This document shows, piece by piece, positions 25,282 through 34,218 of a stretch of DNA of 64,000 nucleotides (position 1 is the stretch's first letter; each line of letters starts with the position of its first letter). The stretch comes from CAVSRC01 sp963781775. Its GTDB lineage: Bacteria; Pseudomonadota; Alphaproteobacteria; Rhizobiales; Kaistiaceae. Position numbers and translations under genes: made by a program. Location of the stretch: NCBI GenBank assembly GCA_963781775.1, contig CAWAHE010000026.1, positions 175,291-239,290 on the forward strand, read 5' to 3'. The notes under the pieces were generated by a model. The model saw nothing but the letters and a program-made list of their open reading frames with translations, did no database searches and was not told the origin of the DNA.

Positions 25282-27072
25282 ATGACGATCTACAAGGCCC
25301 CGGTCGACAACACCCTGTTCCTGCTCGACCACGTGCTGGGTGTCGGGCGCTACGCCAATCTGCCCGGTTTCGCGGATGCGTCGCCCGACGTGATTGCCGC
25401 CGTGCTGGGCGAGGGCGCGAAGTTCTGCGAGGCGGTCCTGGCGCCGCTCAACCGGATCGGCGACGTCGAGGGCTGCGTCCGCCACGCCGACGGCAGCGTC
25501 ACCACGCCGCGGGGGTTCAAGGACGCCTATCGCGATTACGCCGCTGGCGGCTGGATTGGCCTCTCCGGCGATCCCGAATATGGCGGGCAGGGCCTGCCCT
25601 ATGTCCTCGCCGCCGCGATCAACGAATTCGTCTGTTCGGCCAACGTGGCCTTCGGCCTCTATCCCGGATTGATCCAGGGCGCGGTCGCGGCGATCACGCT
25701 GCACGGCACTGACGAGCAGAAGCGGCTCTATCTGCCGAAGCTGCTCTCCGGCGCGTGGGCGGGAACGATGAACCTCACCGAGCCGCAGGCGGGCACCGAT
25801 CTCGGCCTGCTGCGAACGCGCGCAGCGCCGAACGCCGACGGCAGTTACGCCATCACCGGATCGAAGATCTTCATCTCGGGTGGCGAGCACGATCTCGCCG
25901 AAAACATCGTTCATCTGGTTCTGGCCCGCATCGAAGGCGCACCCGAAGGCACGAAGGGGATCTCCCTGTTCGTGGTGCCGAAGTTCCTGCCGACGATGTC
26001 CGGCGCCCCCGGCGAGCGCAACGCGGTCACGTGCGTTGGCATCGAGGAGAAGATGGGCATTCATGGCAGCGCCACCTGCACGATGAGCTACGAAGGCGCC
26101 ACCGGCTGGCTGGTCGGCGAACCCGACAAGGGCTTGCGCGCCATGTTCACGATGATGAACGAGGCGCGCATCGGCGTCGGCATCCAGGGGCTGGCGTTGT
26201 CCGAGGTCGCCACGCAGAACGCCGCGGCCTATGCCCGCGACCGCCGACAGGGGCGCGCGCTGACCGGCGCTGCCGATAAGAATGCCCCGGCCGACACGAT
26301 CGTCGTCCACCCCGATATTCGCCGCATGCTCGCCGCCATGCGCGGCTTCAACATCGCCGCCCGGGCGCTGGCGCTGGAGACCGCGCTGATGGGCGACATC
26401 GCCGCCCGCTCGCCGGATGAAAAGGCGCGGCGCATGGCCGAGGATCGGCTGAGCCTGCTGACGCCGGTCGTCAAGGGCGTGCTCACCGATCGCGGCTTCG
26501 ACAATGTCGTCGCCGCGCAGCAGGTCTTCGGCGGCCACGGCTATATCTCCGAGACGGGCGTCGAGCAGTTCGTTCGCGACGCGCGCATCGCCATGATCTA
26601 CGAGGGTGCCAACGGCATCCAGGGTCTCGATCTCGTCGGCCGAAAGCTACCGCGCGATGGTGGCCGCGCCGTCACGGCGTTCTTCAAGGAGGTCGGCGAT
26701 TTCACCAAGGAACACGGCGACGAGGCACTGGCGCCGTTCGTCAAGCCGCTGAAGAAAGGTCTGGACGATCTCCAGGCGGCCACCATGTGGTTCATGCAGA
26801 ACGCGATGGCCAAGCCCGACAATGCCGGCGCCGGCGCCACCGACTATCTGCACCTGTTCGGGCTGGTCGCGCTCGGCTGGATGTGGGCGCGCATCGCCGT
26901 CGCATCGCACGAGCGCATCGCTGCTGGCGACGCAAACGCCGAGGTGCTGAAAGCCGACCTGTTGCTCGGGCGCGCGTTCATGGAGCGCGCCATGCCCGAA
27001 ACCGGCATGCGGCTCGCGCGCATCACGGCGGGAGCCGATACGCTGATGGCCATCCCGGAAGGCGCGTTCTGA
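25282..27072 (+). CDS. Acyl-CoA dehydrogenase (long, C-terminally extended form)
   Basis: FAD enzyme for the first step of fatty-acid beta-oxidation. The 596-residue protein is the long bacterial class (DmdC/FadE-like) with MTEPQAGTDLG-type and FISGGEHD substrate/FAD motifs in the middle, FGGHGYISETGVEQFVRDARI near 410-430 and a C-terminal helical domain of about 130 residues. DmdC-type activity is formally possible, but the following thiolase and fused hydratase-dehydrogenase point to beta-oxidation. The ATG at 25282 begins MTIYKAPVDNTLF, a typical N terminus. Confidence 0.92.
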   Translation: MTIYKAPVDNTLFLLDHVLGVGRYANLPGFADASPDVIAAVLGEGAKFCEAVLAPLNRIGDVEGCVRHADGSVTTPRGFKDAYRDYAAGGWIGLSGDPEYGGQGLPYVLAAAINEFVCSANVAFGLYPGLIQGAVAAITLHGTDEQKRLYLPKLLSGAWAGTMNLTEPQAGTDLGLLRTRAAPNADGSYAITGSKIFISGGEHDLAENIVHLVLARIEGAPEGTKGISLFVVPKFLPTMSGAPGERNAVTCVGIEEKMGIHGSATCTMSYEGATGWLVGEPDKGLRAMFTMMNEARIGVGIQGLALSEVATQNAAAYARDRRQGRALTGAADKNAPADTIVVHPDIRRMLAAMRGFNIAARALALETALMGDIAARSPDEKARRMAEDRLSLLTPVVKGVLTDRGFDNVVAAQQVFGGHGYISETGVEQFVRDARIAMIYEGANGIQGLDLVGRKLPRDGGRAVTAFFKEVGDFTKEHGDEALAPFVKPLKKGLDDLQAATMWFMQNAMAKPDNAGAGATDYLHLFGLVALGWMWARIAVASHERIAAGDANAEVLKADLLLGRAFMERAMPETGMRLARITAGADTLMAIPEGAF

Positions 27073-27085
27073 GGAGAAGCAGTCG

Positions 27086-28294
27086 GTGCCCGAAGCCTTC
27101 ATCTACGATCACGTGCGCACGCCGCGCGGCCGCGGCAAGAAGGATGGCGCGCTGCATGAGGTTTCGACCGCGGTGCTCGCCGCCGGCACGTTGACCGCGA
27201 TCCGCGACCGCAACGGCCTCGACCCGGCCACCATCGACGACGTGATCCTCGGCTGCGTCGATCCGGTCGGCGAGGCGGGCGGCGATATTGCACGCAACGC
27301 GATCTTCGCCGCCGGCTTCCCGCACACCGTGCCGGGCATGCAGGTGAACCGCTACTGCGCCTCCGGCCTCGATGCGGTCAATCTCGCCCATGCCGCGATC
27401 ACCGCCGGCCAGCACGACATGATCGTCGCGGGCGGCGTCGAGTCGATGAGCCGGGTTGGTCTCGGCGCGGCCGGCAACGCCTGGGCGGTCGATCCACAGG
27501 TGGCGCTGCCCGGCTATTTCGTGCCGCAGGGCGTCTCCGCCGACCTGATCGCGACGAAATATGGCTTCAGCCGCGCCGATGTCGATGCCTATGCGGTCGA
27601 GAGCCAGAAACGCGCGGTGGCGGCGTGGGAGGATGGCCGCTTCGCGAAATCCATCGCGCCGGTCAGGGATATCAACGGCATCGCGATTCTCGAGCGCGAC
27701 GAGCACATCCGCCCCGGCACCTCGATGCAGGGCCTCGCCGCGCTGACGCCCTCCTTCGCGCTTCTCGGCGAGCTGGGCGGCTTCGATGCCGTCGGCATCG
27801 CTGCCCACCCGGAGGTCGAGACCATCGACCACGTCCACCACGCCGGCAACTCGTCGGGCGTCGTCGATGGCGCCGCTGCCGTTCTCATGGCGTCGAAGCG
27901 GGCCGGCAGGAAGGCCGGCCTGACGCCGCGCGCGCGCATTCGCGCCTTTGCCAATATCGGCTCCGAGCCGGCGATCATGCTGACCGGCCCGGTCGACGTG
28001 ACCCGGAAGCTGTTCAAGCGTACCGGCATGAGCTTCGCCGATATCGATCTCATCGAGATCAACGAAGCCTTCGCATCCGTGGTGCTGCGCTACCTTCAGG
28101 CCTTCGACCTCGACCCGGCCAAGGTCAACGTCAATGGTGGCGCTATCGCCATGGGTCATCCGCTCGGCGCCACCGGCGCGATGATCCTGGGAACCGTTCT
28201 CGACGAACTCGAACGGCGCGACCTCAACACCGCGCTGATAACGCTCTGCATCGGCGCCGGCATGGGCACCGCCACCATCATCGAGCGGGTGTGA
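27086..28294 (+). CDS. fadA: Acetyl-CoA acyltransferase (thiolase) FadA type
   Basis: Thiolytic step of beta-oxidation. The 402-residue protein has the nucleophilic cysteine C91 in NRYCASGL, the INEAFAS motif, the catalytic GHPLGATG histidine and the second cysteine C388 in CIGAGMG. GTG 27086 is preceded by GAGGAGAAG at a proper distance and lies 13 bases after the dehydrogenase stop, so both are co-transcribed. Confidence 0.94.
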   Translation: MPEAFIYDHVRTPRGRGKKDGALHEVSTAVLAAGTLTAIRDRNGLDPATIDDVILGCVDPVGEAGGDIARNAIFAAGFPHTVPGMQVNRYCASGLDAVNLAHAAITAGQHDMIVAGGVESMSRVGLGAAGNAWAVDPQVALPGYFVPQGVSADLIATKYGFSRADVDAYAVESQKRAVAAWEDGRFAKSIAPVRDINGIAILERDEHIRPGTSMQGLAALTPSFALLGELGGFDAVGIAAHPEVETIDHVHHAGNSSGVVDGAAAVLMASKRAGRKAGLTPRARIRAFANIGSEPAIMLTGPVDVTRKLFKRTGMSFADIDLIEINEAFASVVLRYLQAFDLDPAKVNVNGGAIAMGHPLGATGAMILGTVLDELERRDLNTALITLCIGAGMGTATIIERV

Positions 28295-28313
28295 TGTGAG
28301 GCGAGGAATCGAA

Positions 28314-28380
28314 CCCACTCCCATCCCTCCCCGGAGCGGGGAGGGGGGACCATGCGAAGCATGGTGGGTGGGGTGCGCTG
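28314..28380. repeat. GC-rich palindromic repeat between the thiolase and hydratase genes
   Basis: Two adjacent hairpins: CCCTCCCC pairs with GGGGAGGG (28325-28345), and ACCATGC pairs with GCATGGT (28349-28365), inside a longer purine/pyrimidine-skewed block. The first hairpin resembles the ends of the element inserted in the ligase gene. It sits in the only large gap of the beta-oxidation operon and could act as an mRNA processing or stability element. Confidence 0.7.
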
Positions 28381-28417
28381 CAGGGGGAGGAACAGCGAGC
28401 GAGCAGGCGACACAGCC

Positions 28418-30634
28418 ATGACCTACACCAACTTCACGCGCGACATCGACGCTGACGGCATCGTCACCTTCACTTGGGACATGGTCGGCAAGACGATGAA
28501 CGTCATCGACGTCTCGGTCATGGACGAGATGGAGGCGATGATCGGGGAGATCGCGACCGACGAGGCGATCAAGGGCGTCGTCATCGCCTCGGGCAAGGAG
28601 GCGTTTTCCGGCGGCGCCGACCTCGCCATGCTTCAGTCGCTGCTCGCCGCGTTTCCCCAATATGTGAAAGAGGTGGGCCGGGAGGCTGCCACCGCGCGGC
28701 TGTTTGACGAGGCCGGCCGTCTCGGCCGGCTTTATCGTCAGCTCGAAAAGGTCGGCAAGCCGGTCGTCGCGGCCATCAACGGCACCTGCGTCGGCGGCGC
28801 CTTCGAACTGGCGCTCGCCTGTCACGCCCGTTTCGTCGCCGACAACGATCGGATCAAGCTCGGCCTGCCCGAGGTGCGGGTCGGCCTGATGCCTGGTGCC
28901 GGCGGGTCGCAGCGCGTCGGCCGCCTCGCCAATCCGCAGGAGGCGTTACAGATGCTGCTCAAGGGCGAGCAGCTTGCGCCCGCCCGCGCCAAGGCCCTGA
29001 AGCTGGTCGATGCGGTCGTGCCGGCAGCCGACCTGATCGACGCGGCCAAGCGCTGGATCCGGGAGACGCCGCGCAAGGTTCAGCCGTGGGACGAGGACGG
29101 CTTCCGGCTGCCCGGCGGCAACGTCTATTCGCCGGCCGGCTACAATCTTTTTCCGGCGGCAAGCGCGCTCTATCGGCGCGAGACTCACGACAACTACCCC
29201 GCGATCCGCTGCACGCTAAAAGCCTTCGTCGAAGGTTTGCAGGTGCCGTTCGACGCCGGGCTGCGCATCGAGGCGCGTTATTTCGTGCACATCATGCAGA
29301 CGCGCGAGGCCGCGGCCATGACCCGTTCGCTGTTCACCTCGATGCAGGAACTCGGCAAGCTGGCGCGCCGTCCAGCGGCGGTGCCGCAGGCGCCGATCCG
29401 CAAGATCGCCGTCATCGGCGCGGGCTTCATGGGCGCCGGCATCGCGCAGGTCGCCGCCCGCGCCGGCATCGCGGTCGTGCTGCTCGATCGCGACCGGGAA
29501 AGCGCCGAGAAGGGCATGGCGACCGTCGAGACGGCCTATGCCCGCAACGTCTCGCGTGGCCGCATGAAGGTCGCTGAGGCGGATGCCGCGCTAGCTCGTA
29601 TTCGCGCCGATGCGGATTTCGCAGCGATGGCCGACGCCGATCTGGTTATCGAGGCGGTATTCGAGGATCGCACCATCAAGGAAGACGTCATCCGCCGTGC
29701 CGAGGCGGTGCTGCCGAAGGACGCCATTTTCGGTTCCAACACCTCGACGCTGCCGATCTCATCGCTGGCCGCCGCGTCGTCGCGTCCGAAGAATTTCGTC
29801 GGCATCCATTTCTTCTCGCCGGTCGACCGTATGATGCTGGTCGAGGTGATTGTCGGCAAGAAGACCGGCCATGCCGCGTTGGCGAGGGCGCTCGATTTCG
29901 TGCGCGCCATCCGCAAGACGCCGATCGTCGTCAACGATGCGCGCGGCTTCTACACCTCGCGCGTCGTCGAGACCTACATCGGCGAGGGCCACCGCATGCT
30001 GATCGAGGGCGTGCCGGCGGCGATGATCGAGAATGCCGGCGTCATGGCTGGCATGCCGGTCGGGCCGCTGTCGCTGAACGACGAGGTAGCGCTCGACCTG
30101 TCGCTGAAGATCATGAATGCGACGCGCGCCGACCTCGGCGCAGACGCGGTGCCCGATGAGCAGTACCGGTTGATCGACGAGATGGTCGGCAAGCGTGGCC
30201 GCCTCGGACGCAAGAACGGCAAGGGCTTTTACGACTATCCGGACAATCCACGCGAGAAGAAGAGACTATGGCCGGGGCTTGCGGATCTGTTTCCGCCGGT
30301 GCCGGATGCCGACGCGCTCGATTTCGCCGAACTCAAGCAGCGCCTGCTGGTCATCCAGGCGCTGGAGGCAGCGCGCTGCTTTGCCGAGGGCGTGGTCACC
30401 GACGTGCGCGAGGCCGATGTCGGCTCCATCCTCGGCTTCGGCTTTGCGCCGTTCTCCGGCGGCACGCTCTCCTATATCGACGGAATCGGTCTCGCCGCCT
30501 TCGTCAAAATTTGCGAGGGGCTGGCGCGCAGGCGTGGGCCTCGCTTCCGGCCGAATCGGCTGTTGCGCGAGATGGCGAAGAAGGGCGAGACCTTCTATGG
30601 CCGTTTCGCACCGGCCACCCGGGATGCCGCCTGA
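28418..30634 (+). CDS. Fused enoyl-CoA hydratase / 3-hydroxyacyl-CoA dehydrogenase
   Basis: Multifunctional beta-oxidation protein of 738 residues (FadB/FadJ type). Residues 1-190 form the crotonase fold (oxyanion stretches SGKEAFSGGADLAML and NGTCVGGAFELALACH); residues about 328-500 form the NAD-binding dehydrogenase domain (AVIGAGFMGAGIAQVAA, then SNTSTLPISSLA and VGIHFFSPVDRM); the remainder are the two C-terminal helical domains. ATG 28418 (MTYTNFTRD) is the true start; an upstream in-frame ATG lies inside the repeat element. It completes the operon begun at 25282. Confidence 0.94.
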   Translation: MTYTNFTRDIDADGIVTFTWDMVGKTMNVIDVSVMDEMEAMIGEIATDEAIKGVVIASGKEAFSGGADLAMLQSLLAAFPQYVKEVGREAATARLFDEAGRLGRLYRQLEKVGKPVVAAINGTCVGGAFELALACHARFVADNDRIKLGLPEVRVGLMPGAGGSQRVGRLANPQEALQMLLKGEQLAPARAKALKLVDAVVPAADLIDAAKRWIRETPRKVQPWDEDGFRLPGGNVYSPAGYNLFPAASALYRRETHDNYPAIRCTLKAFVEGLQVPFDAGLRIEARYFVHIMQTREAAAMTRSLFTSMQELGKLARRPAAVPQAPIRKIAVIGAGFMGAGIAQVAARAGIAVVLLDRDRESAEKGMATVETAYARNVSRGRMKVAEADAALARIRADADFAAMADADLVIEAVFEDRTIKEDVIRRAEAVLPKDAIFGSNTSTLPISSLAAASSRPKNFVGIHFFSPVDRMMLVEVIVGKKTGHAALARALDFVRAIRKTPIVVNDARGFYTSRVVETYIGEGHRMLIEGVPAAMIENAGVMAGMPVGPLSLNDEVALDLSLKIMNATRADLGADAVPDEQYRLIDEMVGKRGRLGRKNGKGFYDYPDNPREKKRLWPGLADLFPPVPDADALDFAELKQRLLVIQALEAARCFAEGVVTDVREADVGSILGFGFAPFSGGTLSYIDGIGLAAFVKICEGLARRRGPRFRPNRLLREMAKKGETFYGRFAPATRDAA

Positions 30635-30766
30635 AGAAGCGGGGATATCCGGCAAAAATGTTCCCGGGAGGTCTGGACGGCGCCACCGGCAGCCGTTAAG
30701 AAAGACAGGTATTTATTCCTTTCCCCGACTGGCTCACCGGGGACCCGGCGGCGCGGAGGGCTCCCG

Positions 30767-31405
30767 ATGCTTTCCCATGCCCGTATCTGGTCGGCGATCG
30801 ATCGTCTCGCCGAACGCCATGAACTGACCGCGTCCGGCCTCGCGCGCCTCGCGGGCCTCGATGCGACGACGTTCAACAAGTCGAAGCGGACCGCCCCCGA
30901 CGGCCGCCCGCGCTGGCCATCGACCGAAAGCATCGCCAAGATTCTGGAGGCGACGCGTACCGATATTGCCGGCTTCCTCGGCCTCAACCGGGCCAGCGCG
31001 TCCGGCCGCGCCTATGCCGGCCGACCGGTGCCGCTCCTCGGTTTCGCGCAAGCCGGCGCCGGCGGGTTCTTCGACGACGCCGGCTTTCCGGTCGGTCGTG
31101 GCTGGGACGAGGTCGAGTTTCCCGCCAACGAACGCGACAATGTCTTTGCGCTCCAGGTGAGCGGCGATTCGATGATGCCGCTTTATCGCGACGGCGACCG
31201 CCTCATCGTCGCCCGCGACTCCGCCTGCCGCAAGGGCGACCGCGTCGTGGTCAAGACCACCGACGGCGAAGTGATGGCGAAGATCCTTCGCAAGCGCACG
31301 GCGCGGTCGATCGATCTCGCCTCGCTCAATCCCGACCATCCCGATCGCAGCTTCAACATGCGTGAGGTGGAGTGGATCGCGCGGATCGTGTGGGCGAGCC
31401 AGTGA
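30767..31405 (+). CDS. HTH / S24 LexA-type peptidase regulator
   Basis: A 212-residue transcription factor with an N-terminal helix-turn-helix (LTASGLARLAGLDATTFNKSKR, about 20-41) and a C-terminal S24 self-cleavage domain with the serine in SGDSMMPLYRDGD (S135) and the general-base lysine in GEVMAKI (K172). A candidate cleavage site analogous to the LexA Ala-Gly is the AQAGAGG stretch at about 95-100. It is a C2/LexA-like repressor outside any visible prophage. Its stop overlaps the start of the next gene (GTGA), linking its expression to a secreted nuclease-fold protein. Confidence 0.88.
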   Translation: MLSHARIWSAIDRLAERHELTASGLARLAGLDATTFNKSKRTAPDGRPRWPSTESIAKILEATRTDIAGFLGLNRASASGRAYAGRPVPLLGFAQAGAGGFFDDAGFPVGRGWDEVEFPANERDNVFALQVSGDSMMPLYRDGDRLIVARDSACRKGDRVVVKTTDGEVMAKILRKRTARSIDLASLNPDHPDRSFNMREVEWIARIVWASQ

Positions 31406-32001
31406 AGCATCTCATTCTCGTCGTAGCGCTTTGCCTGGCCGGCATGTCGGCCGGCGCGCAGGAAATCGTGCCGCCGCCCGATCGCAATGTGACGCCGGGA
31501 AATATGACACCGGGCCCGCGGGTCGACGGGCCGCTGGTGCGCGAGCCGGCGCCGCCGCGTCCGCCGGCACAGCCGCGCTGGTGGCGCTTCTTCCTGCCGG
31601 TCACCACCGATGCCGTGACCTTCAAGGTCAACGACAAGACCATCCGCGTGGCCGGAGTTGAGTCGCCGCCGGTCGATGCGAAATGTCCGACTGCGGGCGG
31701 CGAGCCGTGGCCATGCGGTAGGACCGCGCTCTACGCGCTTCGCCGGTTCCTGCATGGGCGCGCCATCGAGTGCTACTTCCCGCGCGAAGACGGCGCCGTC
31801 GACATCACCGCGCCCTGTCGTGTCGGGCAGTCCGATATCGGCCTTTGGCTCCTTGCCCAGGGATGGGCTCGGCCGAACGATCTCGCGACGGATGAATACC
31901 GGAGTGCCGCCAGCGAGGCGGTTTGCGCGCGGCGCGGAATCTGGCGGGGGCAGAAACCGGGCGCGGACTGCCCGAAACAGCCGCCGCCGAGTTCCGGCTA
32001 G
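31402..32001 (+). CDS. Secreted SNase-like protein with degenerate active site
   Basis: A 199-residue exported protein: signal peptide about 1-21 (HLILVVALCLAGMSAGAQE), a proline-rich linker, then a thermonuclease-like OB fold (VTFKVNDKTIRVAGVESPP through LLAQGWARPND). The catalytic DGDT of staphylococcal-type nucleases reads DAVT and the DAPE glutamate reads ESPP, so two catalytic acids appear lost; only the IRV arginine is kept. Four cysteines could form disulfides. GTG 31402 overlaps the regulator stop. A binding or structural role is more likely than nuclease action. Confidence 0.72.
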   Translation: MKHLILVVALCLAGMSAGAQEIVPPPDRNVTPGNMTPGPRVDGPLVREPAPPRPPAQPRWWRFFLPVTTDAVTFKVNDKTIRVAGVESPPVDAKCPTAGGEPWPCGRTALYALRRFLHGRAIECYFPREDGAVDITAPCRVGQSDIGLWLLAQGWARPNDLATDEYRSAASEAVCARRGIWRGQKPGADCPKQPPPSSG

Positions 32002-33659
32002 GCGACGAGTTCGCCGGCGAGCGCGCGTGCAATGAGGTCGCGCGTCTCCGCGATGCCGTAGATGGCGACGAACGAGCCGAAGCGCGGCCCGCGCTCCTGG
32101 CCGAGCAGGATCTGATAGAGCGTCGAGAACCAGGCGACAGACACGCCCGGCCCGCCATCGGGTCCCTTGCGGTCGGCGTCCTGATAGCGCGGTATGGCGC
32201 GGGCGACGTCGAGCACGGCGTGCTGAACGGTCTCGGCTTCCGCGTCCGCCGGCAGCGTCGCCAGCTTCGCGTCGAGTTCGGCAAGCGCATCGCGCTCCAC
32301 CGCGTCGGGATGACGGAAGACCTTCTTCGGCGCCACGAAATCGTTGTAGTAGCGCACCGCGTAGCCGACCAGTTCGTCGAGCTTCGGATGGGTCTTCGGC
32401 GTGACGCCGACGACGTGGCGAAGGATGAATCCCCACAGCACGTCCTTGTCGGTCGCGTTCGATGCGCTGGCGAGATTGAGCAGCATCGTGAAGGTGATCG
32501 GCATGTCGATCGTCGGCGGGTTGCCGGAATGGACGTGCCAGACCGGATTGCCGAGCCGCTGGTCGTCCGCCTGCCGCGGATAGGCATCGAGGAACGTGAA
32601 GTATTCGTCGACCGCCTTGGGGATGACGTCGAAATAGAGCTTCTTGGCCGCGCGCGGCTTCTGGAACATGTAGAGCGACAGGCTCTCCGGCGAGGCATAG
32701 GCAAGCCAATCGTCGATGGTCAGGCCGTTGCCCTTCGACTTGGAGATCTTCTGTCCGTTCTCGTCGAGGAACAGCTCGTAATTGAGCGTCTCGGGCGGCG
32801 TGCCGCCGAGCACGGTGCAGATGCGCGTCGACAACTTGACCGAGTCGATCAGGTCCTTGCCCGACATCTCGTAGTCGATGCCGAGCGCCGCCCAGCGCAT
32901 CGCCCAATCGGCCTTCCACTGGCACTTGACCGCGCCGCCGGTCACCGGCGTCTCGACAAGCGCGCCGGTATCGGGGTCGCGATAGACGATGGTGCCGGCA
33001 TCGACGTTGCGCTCGACGATCGGCACCTGCAGTACGTGGCCGCTCCTCGGCGAGATCGGCAGGAACGGAGAGTAGGATTGCTGCCGTTCCTCGCGCAGCG
33101 ACGGCAGCATGATCGCCATCACTTCGTCGTAGGCTTGCAGCATCTTCAGCAGCGTCGCGTCGAAACGGCCGGCCCTGTAGTAATCGGTCGAGCTGGCGAA
33201 CTCGTACTCGAAGCCGAAGCGGTCGAGGAATGCCCTCAGCCGCGCATTGTTGGCGGCGCCGAAGCTCGGATATTCGTTTGAGAAGGGATCCGGAACAGCG
33301 GAGAGCGGCTTGCCGAGATTGGCCGTCATCATCTCCTTGTTGGGGACGTTGTCCGGCACCTTGCGCAGCCCATCCATGTCGTCCGAAAAGCAGATCAGGC
33401 GGGTCGGCACCTTGTCTTCGGTCAGCAGGCGAAACGCCGTGCGCACCATGGTCGTGCGGGCGACCTCACCGAACGTCCCGATGTGGGGCAGCCCGGACGG
33501 CCCGTATCCCGTCTCGAAGATCACTTCGGCCGGTGACCTACCGCGTCGCGCGGCCCGCTGAACGATCTTCTGCGCTTCCTCGAACGGCCACGCCTTGGAC
33601 CGGCGCGCGGCAGCGACGAGGTCGGCGGAAATATCGAGCGGCGGCAAGCTGTTGGGCAC
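31998..33659 (-). CDS. lysK: Lysyl-tRNA synthetase, class I
   Basis: Charges tRNA-Lys. The 553-residue protein is the class I form typical of alphaproteobacteria and archaea, with the HIGH-type GLPHIGTFGE near the N terminus and the KMSKS-type KISKSKGN at about 300. The start is GTG 33659 (PNSLPPLDIS). Its stop overlaps by 4 bases the 3' end of the convergent SNase-like gene. No class II lysS is seen in this window. Confidence 0.95.
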   Translation of the reverse strand: MPNSLPPLDISADLVAAARRSKAWPFEEAQKIVQRAARRGRSPAEVIFETGYGPSGLPHIGTFGEVARTTMVRTAFRLLTEDKVPTRLICFSDDMDGLRKVPDNVPNKEMMTANLGKPLSAVPDPFSNEYPSFGAANNARLRAFLDRFGFEYEFASSTDYYRAGRFDATLLKMLQAYDEVMAIMLPSLREERQQSYSPFLPISPRSGHVLQVPIVERNVDAGTIVYRDPDTGALVETPVTGGAVKCQWKADWAMRWAALGIDYEMSGKDLIDSVKLSTRICTVLGGTPPETLNYELFLDENGQKISKSKGNGLTIDDWLAYASPESLSLYMFQKPRAAKKLYFDVIPKAVDEYFTFLDAYPRQADDQRLGNPVWHVHSGNPPTIDMPITFTMLLNLASASNATDKDVLWGFILRHVVGVTPKTHPKLDELVGYAVRYYNDFVAPKKVFRHPDAVERDALAELDAKLATLPADAEAETVQHAVLDVARAIPRYQDADRKGPDGGPGVSVAWFSTLYQILLGQERGPRFGSFVAIYGIAETRDLIARALAGELVA

Positions 33660-33794
33660 CGGCGTGGTCCTTGGATAGCGGCGCGCGGACCCTAGAAAGG
33701 CGCCGCCGGCCCGTCAACAACCGCCCCGCGATTGGCGGCTTGCAGCCAGGCGACCGAGGCCATAGGGTCGCCCGCAAAAGAGGATCAGAAGGCA

Positions 33795-34217
33795 ATGAAC
33801 AAGATGGTAAAGCCGGTTTCCCACCACGAGGCGCTGATCTACGTCATGGTGACCCTGTCGGCGGCCGATCGCACCATGACCGATCTCGAACTGCTGAAGA
33901 TCGGCGACATCGTCAAGACGCTGCCGGTTTTCAACGACTTCGATCAGGACAGGCTGGTCGGGATCGCGGAGCAGGTTGGCGCCCTCCTGCAGGAGGACGA
34001 CGGGCTCGATTCCGTTCTTGCCGTCATCTCCAATTCGCTGCCGCCGCGCCTGCATGACACCGCCTACGCACTTGCGGTCGAAGTCGCCGCGGCCGATCTG
34101 CACGTCGAGCAGGAGGAATTGCGCTTCCTCCAGATGCTGCGCGACACGCTCAATCTCGACAGCCTGACGGTCGCCGCGATCGAACGTGGCGCCCGCGCCC
34201 GCTATCGCACGCCCTAG
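33795..34217 (+). CDS. TerB-like (tellurite-resistance fold) protein
   Basis: A 140-residue all-helical protein with the TerB/DjlA N-terminal fold pattern: EALIYVMVTLSAADRTMTDLEL, where the acidic residues recall the metal site, and DTAYALAVEVAAADLHVEQEE, a second copy of the same ADxxxxxEE half-motif. The ATG at 33795 (MNKMVKPV) has AGAAGG upstream. It is convergent with the solute-binding gene with one base between. Its function in this lineage is not known. Confidence 0.82.
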   Translation: MNKMVKPVSHHEALIYVMVTLSAADRTMTDLELLKIGDIVKTLPVFNDFDQDRLVGIAEQVGALLQEDDGLDSVLAVISNSLPPRLHDTAYALAVEVAAADLHVEQEELRFLQMLRDTLNLDSLTVAAIERGARARYRTP

Positions 34218-34218
34218 C

